64,000 bases of DNA, taken from the NCBI GenBank assembly GCA_017561935.1, contig JAFZBE010000065.1, positions 16,046 to 80,045 on the forward strand. Direction: 5' to 3'. Made by a program: the position numbers and the translations under genes. The stretch comes from Bacteroidales bacterium. Its GTDB lineage: Bacteria > Bacteroidota > Bacteroidia > Bacteroidales > UBA3663. Each line of letters opens with the position of its first letter. The first letter of the stretch is position 1. Positions 33,902 through 45,108 of this stretch are shown piece after piece. The notes beneath the pieces were generated by a model. The model did not search any database, was not told the DNA's origin, and saw only the letters and a program-made list of their open reading frames with translations.

Positions 33902-36250
33902 TCAGTCAATGAACGGAACAGTCTTAAGTACATCGCTGACCTTACGAATCGATGCTTCGATATCGACTGTAGCATTAGCACGAATGTCGCGGCTGGATGC
34001 GCCAATCTGAAGCTTGTAGGTGCCTGGATCGACTACCCATGCGGATTGTGCTTCGTCGAACGATGCAAGGTCGTCGGCTGCAAACCGAAGCGTAACGGTC
34101 TCGGTTGCACCGGGTGCCAGCGATGAGGTCTTGGCAAATGCCTTGAGCTCCTGTGCAGGCTTGTCGAGTGTGCCGGCGGGTGCCGTGGCATATAGCTCGA
34201 CAACCTCCTTGGCGCTCATGTTGCCGGTGTTCTTTACGTCAACGGTCACTACCACATCCCTGCCATCGCGAGCCACTTTGGCTTCACCATATTCGAAGGT
34301 GGCGTAAGAGAGACCATAGCCGAAGGGATAGCTCACCTGCAGCTTCTCCTTGTCGAACCAGCGATAGCCCACGTAGATGCCTTCGCGATAGTTGGTGTAG
34401 TCGTAGGTTTCGCGAGGATCCTGCTTCTCGGCCTCAGTGCCCATGAAGGTGCTCAGGTCGAGCTTAAACTGCTCGGCACGCGGGAAGTTCTTGCTCGATG
34501 CATGGTCGTTGAAGTTGAGCGGCCACGTCATGGTGAGTTTGCCCGAAGGACTTACCTTGCCAGTGAGGACATCGGCCACGGAGTTGCCGCCTTCCTGTCC
34601 AGCCTGCCATGCGAGGAGCACGGCATCGGGGATGTTCTTCCAAGATGCTGTTTCAATCACGCCACCGATGTTGAGCACGACGATGGCCTTCTTACCTGCT
34701 GCCTGGAAGGCACGCGATACGGTCTGGATGAGCTTCTGCTCTTCTTTCGAGAGGTTGAAGTTATCGACGGTGCGGTCGAGGAACTCGCCCGAGATACGTC
34801 CGAGGGTGATGATGGCCACGTCGTTGGCCTTGACGGCAGCTGCCAGCTGTGCTGCACTCGGGATGATCTCGGCGGGGAGCGGCTGTGGCAGGAAAGCCGA
34901 CAGAATATTCTTATTGGGATCGGCTGCTGCTGCAGCGGCCTTATCAGCCTCTACTTTGGCTTTGTAGTCAGCATAGAGTTTCTCGATCTTGGCATCGGTG
35001 TTGATGCCTACGTTCTTGAGGCCATCGACGAGCGATACGGTGTAGGCGCGATTGACGTTGCCTGAGCCTGTTCCACCTGCGATGAAGTCATAGGAGGTGA
35101 CGCCAAAGAGGGCGGCATTCTTGACCTTGTCGGAGAGTGGCAGTGCCTGACGACGGTTCTCGAGCAGCACCATGCCTTCGCTGGCGCTCTGACGTGTCAC
35201 AGCTGCATGTGCCTCAAGGTCGGGCTTGTTGCTGTACTGATAGCCCTTGAAGCGTGGCGTGCGCACGATATATTGAAGGATACGCTTGACGTTGCGGTCG
35301 ATGTCCTTCATGTCGAGCTTGCCAGCGTTGGCATCGTCGATGATCTGGTGATACTGGCTGGGACGTCCAGGCTGCAGCATGTCGTTGCCGGCATGCATCT
35401 GGGCTGCGGCATCCTTGCCACCATACCAGTCGGTCATGACCACGCCCTTGTACCCCCAGTCGCCGCGAAGGATGGTTTCAACGAGTTCTTCGCTCTCGGA
35501 GGTGTAGGTGCCGTTGATCTTGTTGTAAGAGGTCATGATAGTCCAGGGGTCGGACTCATTGACGGTGATCTCGAAGGGCTTGAGGTAGATCTCGCGGATG
35601 GCACGTGTCGGGATGACAGCGTTGTTGCCAGTGCGGTTGGTCTCCTGGTTATTGAATGCGAAGTGCTTCACCGATGTTCCGACGCCATTGGCCTGTACGC
35701 CACGTACGTAGGCAGCGGCGGTCTTGCCGGCTACGAGGGGATCTTCGGAGTAGTATTCGAAGTTGCGGCCGTTGAGCGGGTTGCGATGAATGTTCTCGGC
35801 AGGAGCGAGCAGCACGTCGGCACCATATTCGAGCACCTCGTTGCCCATGGCTTTACCTACCTCTTCGACGAGCTCCTGGTTCCAGGTGCTTGCCAATAGG
35901 GTGCCGATGGGGAAGTGGGTGCAGTAGTAGGTCTGGTCATCACCCTCACGAGTGGGGTTAATGCGGAGACCGGCAGGACCATCGGCCAGCACGGTGGCGG
36001 GAATGCCGAGCCGTGCAATGGAGTGAGTCGAGCCGGCTGCACCAGGCACCAGTTCGGCCTGAGCGCCGATAGTAGCGGAGAGGCCTTCTTCGCCCGAATC
36101 CATGCCCACACCCGTGATGAGTGCGGCCTTCTCTTCAAGCGTCATGGCTGCGACGATCTTGTCGATGTTGTTCTCGTTCAACTTAAGTTCCTTTTTCCCG
36201 CAGCTGGCCAGCAGGAGCGTAGCGGCTGCGGCGATGATGAGTTTTTTCAT
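33902..36250 (-). CDS. Glycoside hydrolase family 3 lipoprotein (beta-glycosidase), paralogue A
   Basis: A 782-residue periplasmic lipoprotein (LLASC, Cys17). The GH3 N-terminal barrel has LADGPAGLR, the substrate-binding KHFAFNNQE, and the nucleophile Asp274 in GVVMTDWYGG. The C-terminal alpha/beta sandwich follows (VAIITLGRISGEF, IVVLNIGGVIE), then a fibronectin-like domain (FGYGLSYATFEYGEAKV). GH3 enzymes remove beta-linked glucose, xylose or related sugars from non-reducing ends. With the esterases upstream, side-chain or backbone trimming of a hemicellulose is the best guess. It is the last gene before a strong terminator. A low-complexity Ala/Lys/Asp stretch (KAKVEADKAAAAAADPN) sits before the sandwich domain. 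Confidence 0.92.
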   Translation of the reverse strand: MKKLIIAAAATLLLASCGKKELKLNENNIDKIVAAMTLEEKAALITGVGMDSGEEGLSATIGAQAELVPGAAGSTHSIARLGIPATVLADGPAGLRINPTREGDDQTYYCTHFPIGTLLASTWNQELVEEVGKAMGNEVLEYGADVLLAPAENIHRNPLNGRNFEYYSEDPLVAGKTAAAYVRGVQANGVGTSVKHFAFNNQETNRTGNNAVIPTRAIREIYLKPFEITVNESDPWTIMTSYNKINGTYTSESEELVETILRGDWGYKGVVMTDWYGGKDAAAQMHAGNDMLQPGRPSQYHQIIDDANAGKLDMKDIDRNVKRILQYIVRTPRFKGYQYSNKPDLEAHAAVTRQSASEGMVLLENRRQALPLSDKVKNAALFGVTSYDFIAGGTGSGNVNRAYTVSLVDGLKNVGINTDAKIEKLYADYKAKVEADKAAAAAADPNKNILSAFLPQPLPAEIIPSAAQLAAAVKANDVAIITLGRISGEFLDRTVDNFNLSKEEQKLIQTVSRAFQAAGKKAIVVLNIGGVIETASWKNIPDAVLLAWQAGQEGGNSVADVLTGKVSPSGKLTMTWPLNFNDHASSKNFPRAEQFKLDLSTFMGTEAEKQDPRETYDYTNYREGIYVGYRWFDKEKLQVSYPFGYGLSYATFEYGEAKVARDGRDVVVTVDVKNTGNMSAKEVVELYATAPAGTLDKPAQELKAFAKTSSLAPGATETVTLRFAADDLASFDEAQSAWVVDPGTYKLQIGASSRDIRANATVDIEASIRKVSDVLKTVPFID

Positions 36251-36274
36251 AAGTAAGGGGAGGGTAAAAGGGGC

Positions 36275-37516
36275 TTATTTGAAAATCTTTTGGGTAAATT
36301 CGATGAAGTAGGTACGCCAATTACGCCAGATGTGTCCGCCCTCGGTCTCGCGATAAACCACGGGATAACCCTTCTCGTCCATGTACTTGAGGAATCCGTC
36401 GTTGGCCTCCTTGAGGAAGTCGGTCTTGCCGATAGCCACGTAATATAGGTAGGGACGGTTCTTTGGAGCGAAGAGGTTGGCCATCTGCTGGTCGAAGTTC
36501 GCATAGACGGGGCTTCCGCCAGGTTCATCCTTGCCACGACGACCATCGCCTGCACTGGCACCCGAGAAGAGTCCGATGTAGCCATACTGTCCGGCATAGT
36601 ACTTGGAGATATGCTCAGAGTGGAACGAGCCCATCGAGAGTCCGGCAATGGCACGATGGCGCTTGTCGTTGATGGTGCGGAAGTTCTTCTCGACATACTT
36701 GCGAACGTCGGGGAACGACAACTCGAAGGCAGCTTCCTTCATGCCTGGTTTAACGCCACCCATCACCATTTCGGGCTGACGGAAACCTCCGGCCTGCTCG
36801 CCGGGAGCCGACGTCTCGTAGGCATTGCCATTGGTCATCACGACGATCATCGGCTCGGCTTTGCCTGAAGCAATGAGGTTGTCGAGGATCTGGGTGACGC
36901 GGCCCTGGGTGTACCATGCCTCTTCGTCACCGCCACTTCCATGAAGGAGGTAGAAGACGGGATACTTCTTGCTCGATGTCTCGTAACCAGCTGGGGTATA
37001 GACGGTGAGACGGCGCTTCATCCCGAGTGTGGGGCTGTCGTACCAGCACTTGCGTACAGTGCCATGGGGTACGTCGTTGACCGAGAACAGATCGCCCTGG
37101 TCGCCTGGCTCGCGGGTGATGATGAAGTAGTTAGTGAGCGTCTTGACGTCGCGGTTGACATAGACGTTCTGCAGGTCGAGCTGTTTCTGTCCGTCAACGA
37201 CGAAGTTGTAGCAGTAGTAGTTCGCCTCGAGTGGCTCGGGTGTGGTGTATTCCCAGACACCGTCCTTACCTTCCTTGAGGTCGGCAGGTACGCTCACCGC
37301 CCACTTGCCCTGCGGGGTATCGATGAGTTGTTCGGGCAGGAAATCGCCACTCACCTTGACGCTGACAGCCTTGGGGGCATAGAGGCGGAAGGTGACGGTG
37401 TTGTCGGGGTGAATCTCGGGCGATACAATGTTGCTGCCGCCGAAGAGAGCCTGTTGAGCGGAGGCTCCCATGGTGGTGAGGAGTATTGCCGAGAGGGTTA
37501 ATAACGTTTTCTTCAT
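36275..37516 (-). CDS. CE1-like esterase with N-terminal CBM48/E-set domain, paralogue 1
   Basis: A 413-residue secreted protein. A signal peptide ends ASAQ (residue 21). An early-set (CBM48-like) domain spans about 25-135 ([19 protein letters not shown]). An esterase-D type alpha/beta hydrolase follows from about 150. The nucleophile is Ser294 in GLSMG, the histidine His395 in GGHIWRNWR, and FYLLHGSGGDEEAW forms the oxyanion region. CE1 enzymes remove feruloyl or acetyl groups from xylan and pectin. It is the third of three paralogues in tandem, 6 nt after paralogue 2 and 24 nt before the GH3 gene, so translation is probably coupled. Substrate ester unknown. Confidence 0.9.
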   Translation of the reverse strand: MKKTLLTLSAILLTTMGASAQQALFGGSNIVSPEIHPDNTVTFRLYAPKAVSVKVSGDFLPEQLIDTPQGKWAVSVPADLKEGKDGVWEYTTPEPLEANYYCYNFVVDGQKQLDLQNVYVNRDVKTLTNYFIITREPGDQGDLFSVNDVPHGTVRKCWYDSPTLGMKRRLTVYTPAGYETSSKKYPVFYLLHGSGGDEEAWYTQGRVTQILDNLIASGKAEPMIVVMTNGNAYETSAPGEQAGGFRQPEMVMGGVKPGMKEAAFELSFPDVRKYVEKNFRTINDKRHRAIAGLSMGSFHSEHISKYYAGQYGYIGLFSGASAGDGRRGKDEPGGSPVYANFDQQMANLFAPKNRPYLYYVAIGKTDFLKEANDGFLKYMDEKGYPVVYRETEGGHIWRNWRTYFIEFTQKIFK

Positions 37517-37522
37517 ATTCTA

Positions 37523-38752
<1,230 letters not shown>

Positions 38753-38772
38753 TCAATGTGACTTTTTCTTAA

Positions 38773-38863
38773 CGCGAATTATCATGAATTTACATGAATT
38801 ATTTAACTAAAATGTGTGCAAAGATGCATACTGAAAAATTAACGTTAATTCGTGATAATTCGA
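38773..38863. promoter_or_regulatory. Inverted repeat flanking a possible internal promoter
   Basis: CGAATTATCATGAATT (from 38775) and AATTCGTGATAATTCG (to 38862) are inverted copies with one mismatch, about 55 bp apart. Between them, on the minus strand, CATCTTTG (38826-38819) is one base off the -7 consensus. Additional CATGAATT and GATAATTC copies surround the arms. The 185-bp gap has no other content. Confidence 0.5.
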
Positions 38864-38910
38864 GTTCAGTTACTTATCAATTAACAATTGTCGGCTTGAA
38901 CAGACCCTTA

Positions 38911-40155
<1,245 letters not shown>

Positions 40156-40210
40156 TTATATATTGACGGTTTCCGGATTAATATTATTCTGCTACGGCCG
40201 CAAGGGGGCC

Positions 40211-40224
40211 CCCGCCGAAGCGGG
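40211..40224 (-). other. UUCG-capped hairpin between SusD and the esterases
   Basis: On the minus strand CCCGC-TTCG-GCGGG forms a stable tetraloop hairpin set in a GC-rich stretch (about 40193-40240), with no T run after it. It may act as an RNA stabiliser or processing point that keeps SusC-SusD levels above those of the downstream enzymes. Confidence 0.5.
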
Positions 40225-40258
40225 AGACTCCTTTAGCCGATAAGTTTTCGGGAAGGGA

Positions 40259-41878
40259 TTACTCTCCCCAACCGGGGTTCTGTTTGATGTTTTCGTTCAT
40301 CTGTACCTCCTTGAACGGGATCGGGAGAAGCTCATGCTTTCCAGTCTTGTAGCCGTACTTCGAGGGGTCGTTGTTAGCCTTGGTGTCCCAGATTATGCCG
40401 TCAGGGCCTGTCGATGGGATCTTCTCGCCCTGCTTAGCGAGGATGTCTTTGGCGATGCCCCAACGCTGGATGTCCTGGTAGCGTACACCTTCGCCGCAAA
40501 GCTCGCAGCGCTTCTCGATCTGGATGTCGGCCAATGTGCAGGAAGCGAGGTCGGGCTCGCCGGCACGACGACGTACACAGTTCAGATACTCTGTAGCCTT
40601 GGCATTGTTGGACTGAACGTAAGCCTCTGCGCCAAGCAGATAAACCTCGGCAAGACGCATCCAACGATAATTGTTGGTGTAAGACATGGGGGCGTAGCCA
40701 CCAGGGTTCTGGGTGTCGGAGCCTGAACGCCACTTCCACATGAAGAGGTCCTCAACGCCGTAGAAGATGCCTGATATCTTGAGACCAAGCTCCTCCTCGA
40801 GCTGGGCAGAGGTCTTCAAGGTCTGGCAGAGACGCAGACCGTCCTTGCCCTCGAGTTTCACGAAGTCCTCATAAAGAGTGCTTTGCGGGTTATAGAAGCC
40901 ATAGTCCTGACCCGAGTAGTAGCTGGAGAGAGTATGATCGACGTCATTACCATAGTGGAAGCCCGAGAAGTCGAAGTATTGGGCGCGCCAACGCAACATA
41001 CATCCGGTGAATGCGATAATCCAGTTGCTTGGGTCATTGCACTGCTGGCTTTCGAAGATGCTCTCGCAGTTGTTCTTTGCACGGTTCTGGATGACGTTCT
41101 CGTAACGCTCGTCAGCTGGACGGCCAGGGCCGCCATAGAGTGCATAGTTTTTGTTGCTGAGCACCTGATCGAACTGAGCGCCTGCCGAAGCGGCATCGCC
41201 GTCCCACAGATAAGCCTTGCCAAGGAGAGCCTGGGCAAATGCCTTGCTTACACGCCACTGGTCGGCGTCGCCCTCGATGCTCCTCTTCTCATAGAGTTTA
41301 CCGGAGCTGATGGCCTCGCTGAGGTCCTTCTGGATGAACTTGTAGATCTCGCTGCGGGGAACATTGGGCTGAGCATATTCGGAAGGAGCAAGCACGTGGT
41401 CGAAGCAGGGCACGTCGCCCCACATCGAAGCAAGCTCGAAGTAGAACAGGCCACGGAAGACCTTTGCCTCGGCACGGGCACGGTCGCCTACCGATGACTT
41501 GCCTTCGGGCACACGGTCGAGGATGATGTTGCAGCGGTTGATGCCGGTGTAGTAGCCCGAGAACCACGACAGGATAGTGCTATGATCGGCCGAGAAACGA
41601 TACTCGTTGAGCTGCTCGAGGCCACCATTGTCGCCGCGCTGGCCGCCACCGCACCAGAAGTCGCCGTCGAGCACCGCCTTGTTGGTGAATGAACCAAGAC
41701 CCATCGACAAAGCCTGCTGGTAGCATTCAACGACACCAGCCTCGATCTGCTCGTCGGTATCATAATAGGTCTCGTAGTTCTGTACACCATGCTGATCGAT
41801 CTCAAGGTTGTCGGTGCAGGCAGTGGTGCCACCCATCACCAGACAAGCCAATAGCATAGATTTATAATTCAGTTTCAT
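40259..41878 (-). CDS. SusD/RagB-family lipoprotein (esterase/GH3 locus)
   Basis: A 539-residue protein of usual SusD length. Lipobox TAC with Cys21. SusD features: YYTGINRCNIILDRVP, ARAEAKVFRGLFYFELASMWGDVP, MSYTNNYRWMRLAEVYLLGAEAYVQ, and the C-terminal LLPIPFKEVQMNENIKQNPGWGE. It is a surface glycan-binding lid for the SusC protein encoded 30 nt upstream. The glycan is not known; the enzyme set (three CE1-like esterases and two GH3) points to an esterified plant hemicellulose. Confidence 0.94.
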   Translation of the reverse strand: MKLNYKSMLLACLVMGGTTACTDNLEIDQHGVQNYETYYDTDEQIEAGVVECYQQALSMGLGSFTNKAVLDGDFWCGGGQRGDNGGLEQLNEYRFSADHSTILSWFSGYYTGINRCNIILDRVPEGKSSVGDRARAEAKVFRGLFYFELASMWGDVPCFDHVLAPSEYAQPNVPRSEIYKFIQKDLSEAISSGKLYEKRSIEGDADQWRVSKAFAQALLGKAYLWDGDAASAGAQFDQVLSNKNYALYGGPGRPADERYENVIQNRAKNNCESIFESQQCNDPSNWIIAFTGCMLRWRAQYFDFSGFHYGNDVDHTLSSYYSGQDYGFYNPQSTLYEDFVKLEGKDGLRLCQTLKTSAQLEEELGLKISGIFYGVEDLFMWKWRSGSDTQNPGGYAPMSYTNNYRWMRLAEVYLLGAEAYVQSNNAKATEYLNCVRRRAGEPDLASCTLADIQIEKRCELCGEGVRYQDIQRWGIAKDILAKQGEKIPSTGPDGIIWDTKANNDPSKYGYKTGKHELLPIPFKEVQMNENIKQNPGWGE

Positions 41879-41908
41879 TGTATTCTGTTTTTATATATTA
41901 CTAAATTA

Positions 41909-44900
41909 TTAGAATGTAATGCTTGCGCCAAGGACAAGCTTCTTGGAGGTTGGGAACACACCCTTGTCGAGGCCCATCGAGCTTCCAGTACCGGTGGTCT
42001 CGGGGTCGAAGCCGGGATAGCTGGTGAAGGTGAAGAAGTCTTCGAGTGAACCGTAGATACGCATGTTGCTGATGAAGGCCTTGCTGAGCCAAGCCTTTGG
42101 CAGGCTGTAGCCGAGTTGGATCTGCTTGATCTTGAAGTAAGAGCCGTCGTAAACCATAGCGTCGGACGTCAGGTAATTGTCGTAATCAGTGGCACCGGCA
42201 CGCGGCTTGGTGCCATTGCGGTTGCTCTCGGTCCAACGATTGTTGGTGAACTCGGTCAGACGGTTGGTCGGGTAGTCGGCACGGTTGATGAGGCAGTAGA
42301 TGTCGTTGCCCATAGCGCCTGAACCGAACATGATGAAGTCAAAGCCCTTCCAGGAAGCATTCAGGGTGATACCGTAGTTGACGGTAGCCATGCCCTTGCC
42401 GATCTCGGTCTTGTCCTCAGGACCGATCGTGCCATCGCCGCTCACGTCGTAGAACTCGGGGTTTCCGGTCTCGCTGTTGACACCCTTGAACTTATATCCA
42501 TAGAAGTACCATGCGGGATGTCCTACCTCGAAGCGGGTCACGGAACCGCTCGTGTGGAAGGAGGCGCCATCGATACCGTCGCTGAGTGACGGGTGGATGT
42601 AGGTAACCTCGTTCTTGAGTGTCGAGAGGTTAGCGCGAACGCCCCAGTGGAAGTCCTTGCCGATCTGGTCTTGCCAGCCGAGCTCAAACTCGAAGCCTTC
42701 GTTCTTGATGTCACCAGCGTTGATGGGTGGTGCGTCGAGACCAGTGATGTAGGAAGAAGCTGCACCGGTCACGATGAGGTCCTTGGTGCTCTTGCGGTAC
42801 CAGTCGAAGGTGAACGACAGACGGTTCTTTAGGAAGCGTGCGTCGAGGCCGACGTTGGTCTGCTCGGAGGTTTCCCACTTCAGCTCAGGGTTTTCAGCCG
42901 ATGAAGGAGCATAGGTGTAAATATAACCGAAGTCTGCATCATTAGGATGAGAAGCATAGGCGCCCGATGATTGAATGGTTGTAGCATACAAGTAGTTGCC
43001 GAGGGAGGCAATCGAACCATTCTGGCCCCAAGAAGCACGAACCTTCAGGAAGTCGAGCCATGCTCGGGTGCCCTCCATGAACTTCTCCTGCGAGATGGTG
43101 TAACCGAGGGATACGCCATTAAAGTAGCCCCAACGGTTGTCGATAGGCAGGATGGAGCTGTCGGCTGCGTCAGCACGGAAGTTGTACTGAACGAGGTACT
43201 TGCCCTGATAGTCGTAGGAAGCACGGCCGAAGTAAGCGAGCTTGCGGATGTAAACGGCTTCACCGCCCGATATGCTCTTGACTGAGGATGTGGTAGCGTA
43301 AGGAATGTACCAGAAGTTGGGATCGTCCTGCAATATACCATAGTCATCATTGCTGCCGTTGGTGCCACCCGATACGGCGAAGTTGCGGTTCTCGCTGTAG
43401 GAGCTACCGACCATGAGGCCGAGGTTGTGAACCTTGTTGAAGGTCTGGTTCCAGTTGGCGAAGTTCTCCCACTGATAATATACAGTGTTGCTGTCACCAG
43501 CACTGAGGTTAACGTAGTTCTGGTTCGACTTGGGGCTACCGTAGTAATCGCGGCTTACACCGTACGACTCGCTGTTGCTCATCTGATAGCTGAGGCGAGT
43601 GGTGATGACCACGTGTGGGATGGCTGTGAAGTTGAGCAGGGTGGTGCCGTTGATGTTGAACATGCGGTTCTTGGTGAACGAAGCAGCGCGCGAGATGAGC
43701 GGGTTGCAGCCTTCGAGGGTGACGTAAGGCGAAATGCCGTAGAAGGTGTTCTCGTCAGGACCATAAAGACGTGGACCAGTGCCGGCCTGCCAAGCATCGT
43801 AAGCGCGTTTCATATCTGAGGTCATGTCGTTCACGGTGTAGTAAGGCTTGGTCAATGGGTCGAACTGGAGAGCGGTCAAGAAGGTTGAGCCGTATTCCGA
43901 GCCTTCACCTACGGATTGGATCTTCATGTGCGAGATCTGGTTGTTGGTGTTGAGCTCGAGCCATGGTTTGATCTTCCAAGTGGCATTGATCATGCCGGTA
44001 AGACGACGGAAGGTGTCGCTGTCGCCCTTCACGGTACCGTTGTTGTTGAGGAAAGAGGTCGATAAGTAGATCGAGCCCTTGTCGGAACCTGCCGAGAAGG
44101 TGAGGTTGTGGCGCTGCATGAGGCTCTTCTCGAAGAGTTCGTCCACCCAGTTGGTGCTGGTCTTGCCGTCCCAGTACTGGTCAACGAGGCTCTGTGAGAT
44201 GTAGTTACTCTCCTTCACGTAGTAGTTGATAAACTCCTGGGAATCCATCAGCTCGGGCACCTTGGCAATGCTCTGGCGGGTGATCTGCACGTCGTACTTG
44301 ATCTGGCCGTTGCCCTTACCTTTCTTGGTGGTGATAAGGATCACACCGTTACCTGCCGATGCACCGTAGATGGCTGCCGAAGCGCCGTCCTTCAGTACCT
44401 CCATTGACTCGATGTCGTTGGGGTCGATGCCGCGGATGCTCTTGGCAATACGTCCGTCGATGACGTAGAGAGGATCAGACGAACCGTTGGAACCGATACC
44501 ACGGATGCGGACGGTGGGCTGTCCACCAGGGCTGGAAGAACCGGAGAGCTGAACGCCTGCGGTCTTGCCCTGCAGGGCCTGGGAAGCGTCGGTGATGGTA
44601 CGGGCTTCCATGTCCTCACTCTTCACCGAGCTGACGGCACCGGTGAGTGAGCTCTTCTTCTGCACGCCGTAACCGATGACAACGGTCTCTTCGAGAAGCT
44701 TGTTGTCCTCTACGAGAGTGATTTTCATGCCGGTGGCGGCTTTCACGGTCTGGGTGGTGTAACCCACGAAGCTGAACTGCAGGTTGGCACCAGCCTTCAC
44801 AGCAAGGTCGAAGTTGCCGTCCAGATCGGTCACAGTACCGTTCGTGGTTCCAAGTTCGACGACGGCGACACCAATCATCGGTTCGCCCAACTCGTCAATT

Positions 44901-45019
44901 ACAGTGCCACTTGCGCGGTTCTGGGCCTGTGCGAGGACAGGAAAAAGCGCGGTGAGGCAAAGCATGGTAAGGACTGTGCGCAAAGCGCGTCCTACTTTAC
45001 ATAGCTGAAATGTTCGCAT
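41909..45019 (-). CDS. SusC/RagA-family TonB-dependent transporter (esterase/GH3 locus)
   Basis: A 1036-residue protein with a signal peptide ending LAQAQ (near residue 33), a carboxypeptidase-D regulatory-like domain (GTVIDELGEPMIGVAVVELG), the plug signature EETVVIGYGVQKK, VRIRGIGSNGSSDPLYVIDG and GNGVILITTKKG, and a long barrel ending VLGASITF. It imports oligosaccharides with the SusD protein encoded next. It follows the first GH3 gene by 89 nt with no full promoter in the gap, so it is probably transcribed from the promoter upstream of that gene, or from an activator-dependent one not recognised here. Confidence 0.94.
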   Translation of the reverse strand: MRTFQLCKVGRALRTVLTMLCLTALFPVLAQAQNRASGTVIDELGEPMIGVAVVELGTTNGTVTDLDGNFDLAVKAGANLQFSFVGYTTQTVKAATGMKITLVEDNKLLEETVVIGYGVQKKSSLTGAVSSVKSEDMEARTITDASQALQGKTAGVQLSGSSSPGGQPTVRIRGIGSNGSSDPLYVIDGRIAKSIRGIDPNDIESMEVLKDGASAAIYGASAGNGVILITTKKGKGNGQIKYDVQITRQSIAKVPELMDSQEFINYYVKESNYISQSLVDQYWDGKTSTNWVDELFEKSLMQRHNLTFSAGSDKGSIYLSTSFLNNNGTVKGDSDTFRRLTGMINATWKIKPWLELNTNNQISHMKIQSVGEGSEYGSTFLTALQFDPLTKPYYTVNDMTSDMKRAYDAWQAGTGPRLYGPDENTFYGISPYVTLEGCNPLISRAASFTKNRMFNINGTTLLNFTAIPHVVITTRLSYQMSNSESYGVSRDYYGSPKSNQNYVNLSAGDSNTVYYQWENFANWNQTFNKVHNLGLMVGSSYSENRNFAVSGGTNGSNDDYGILQDDPNFWYIPYATTSSVKSISGGEAVYIRKLAYFGRASYDYQGKYLVQYNFRADAADSSILPIDNRWGYFNGVSLGYTISQEKFMEGTRAWLDFLKVRASWGQNGSIASLGNYLYATTIQSSGAYASHPNDADFGYIYTYAPSSAENPELKWETSEQTNVGLDARFLKNRLSFTFDWYRKSTKDLIVTGAASSYITGLDAPPINAGDIKNEGFEFELGWQDQIGKDFHWGVRANLSTLKNEVTYIHPSLSDGIDGASFHTSGSVTRFEVGHPAWYFYGYKFKGVNSETGNPEFYDVSGDGTIGPEDKTEIGKGMATVNYGITLNASWKGFDFIMFGSGAMGNDIYCLINRADYPTNRLTEFTNNRWTESNRNGTKPRAGATDYDNYLTSDAMVYDGSYFKIKQIQLGYSLPKAWLSKAFISNMRIYGSLEDFFTFTSYPGFDPETTGTGSSMGLDKGVFPTSKKLVLGASITF

Positions 45020-45108
45020 GTGCTTTTAATTTTGTTAGTAAATAATGTGTAGGTAAAAAAGTTGAATATCTCTTGTTGTTTGTTTTTTTGTCAAGAGTCA
45101 GCAGCGCC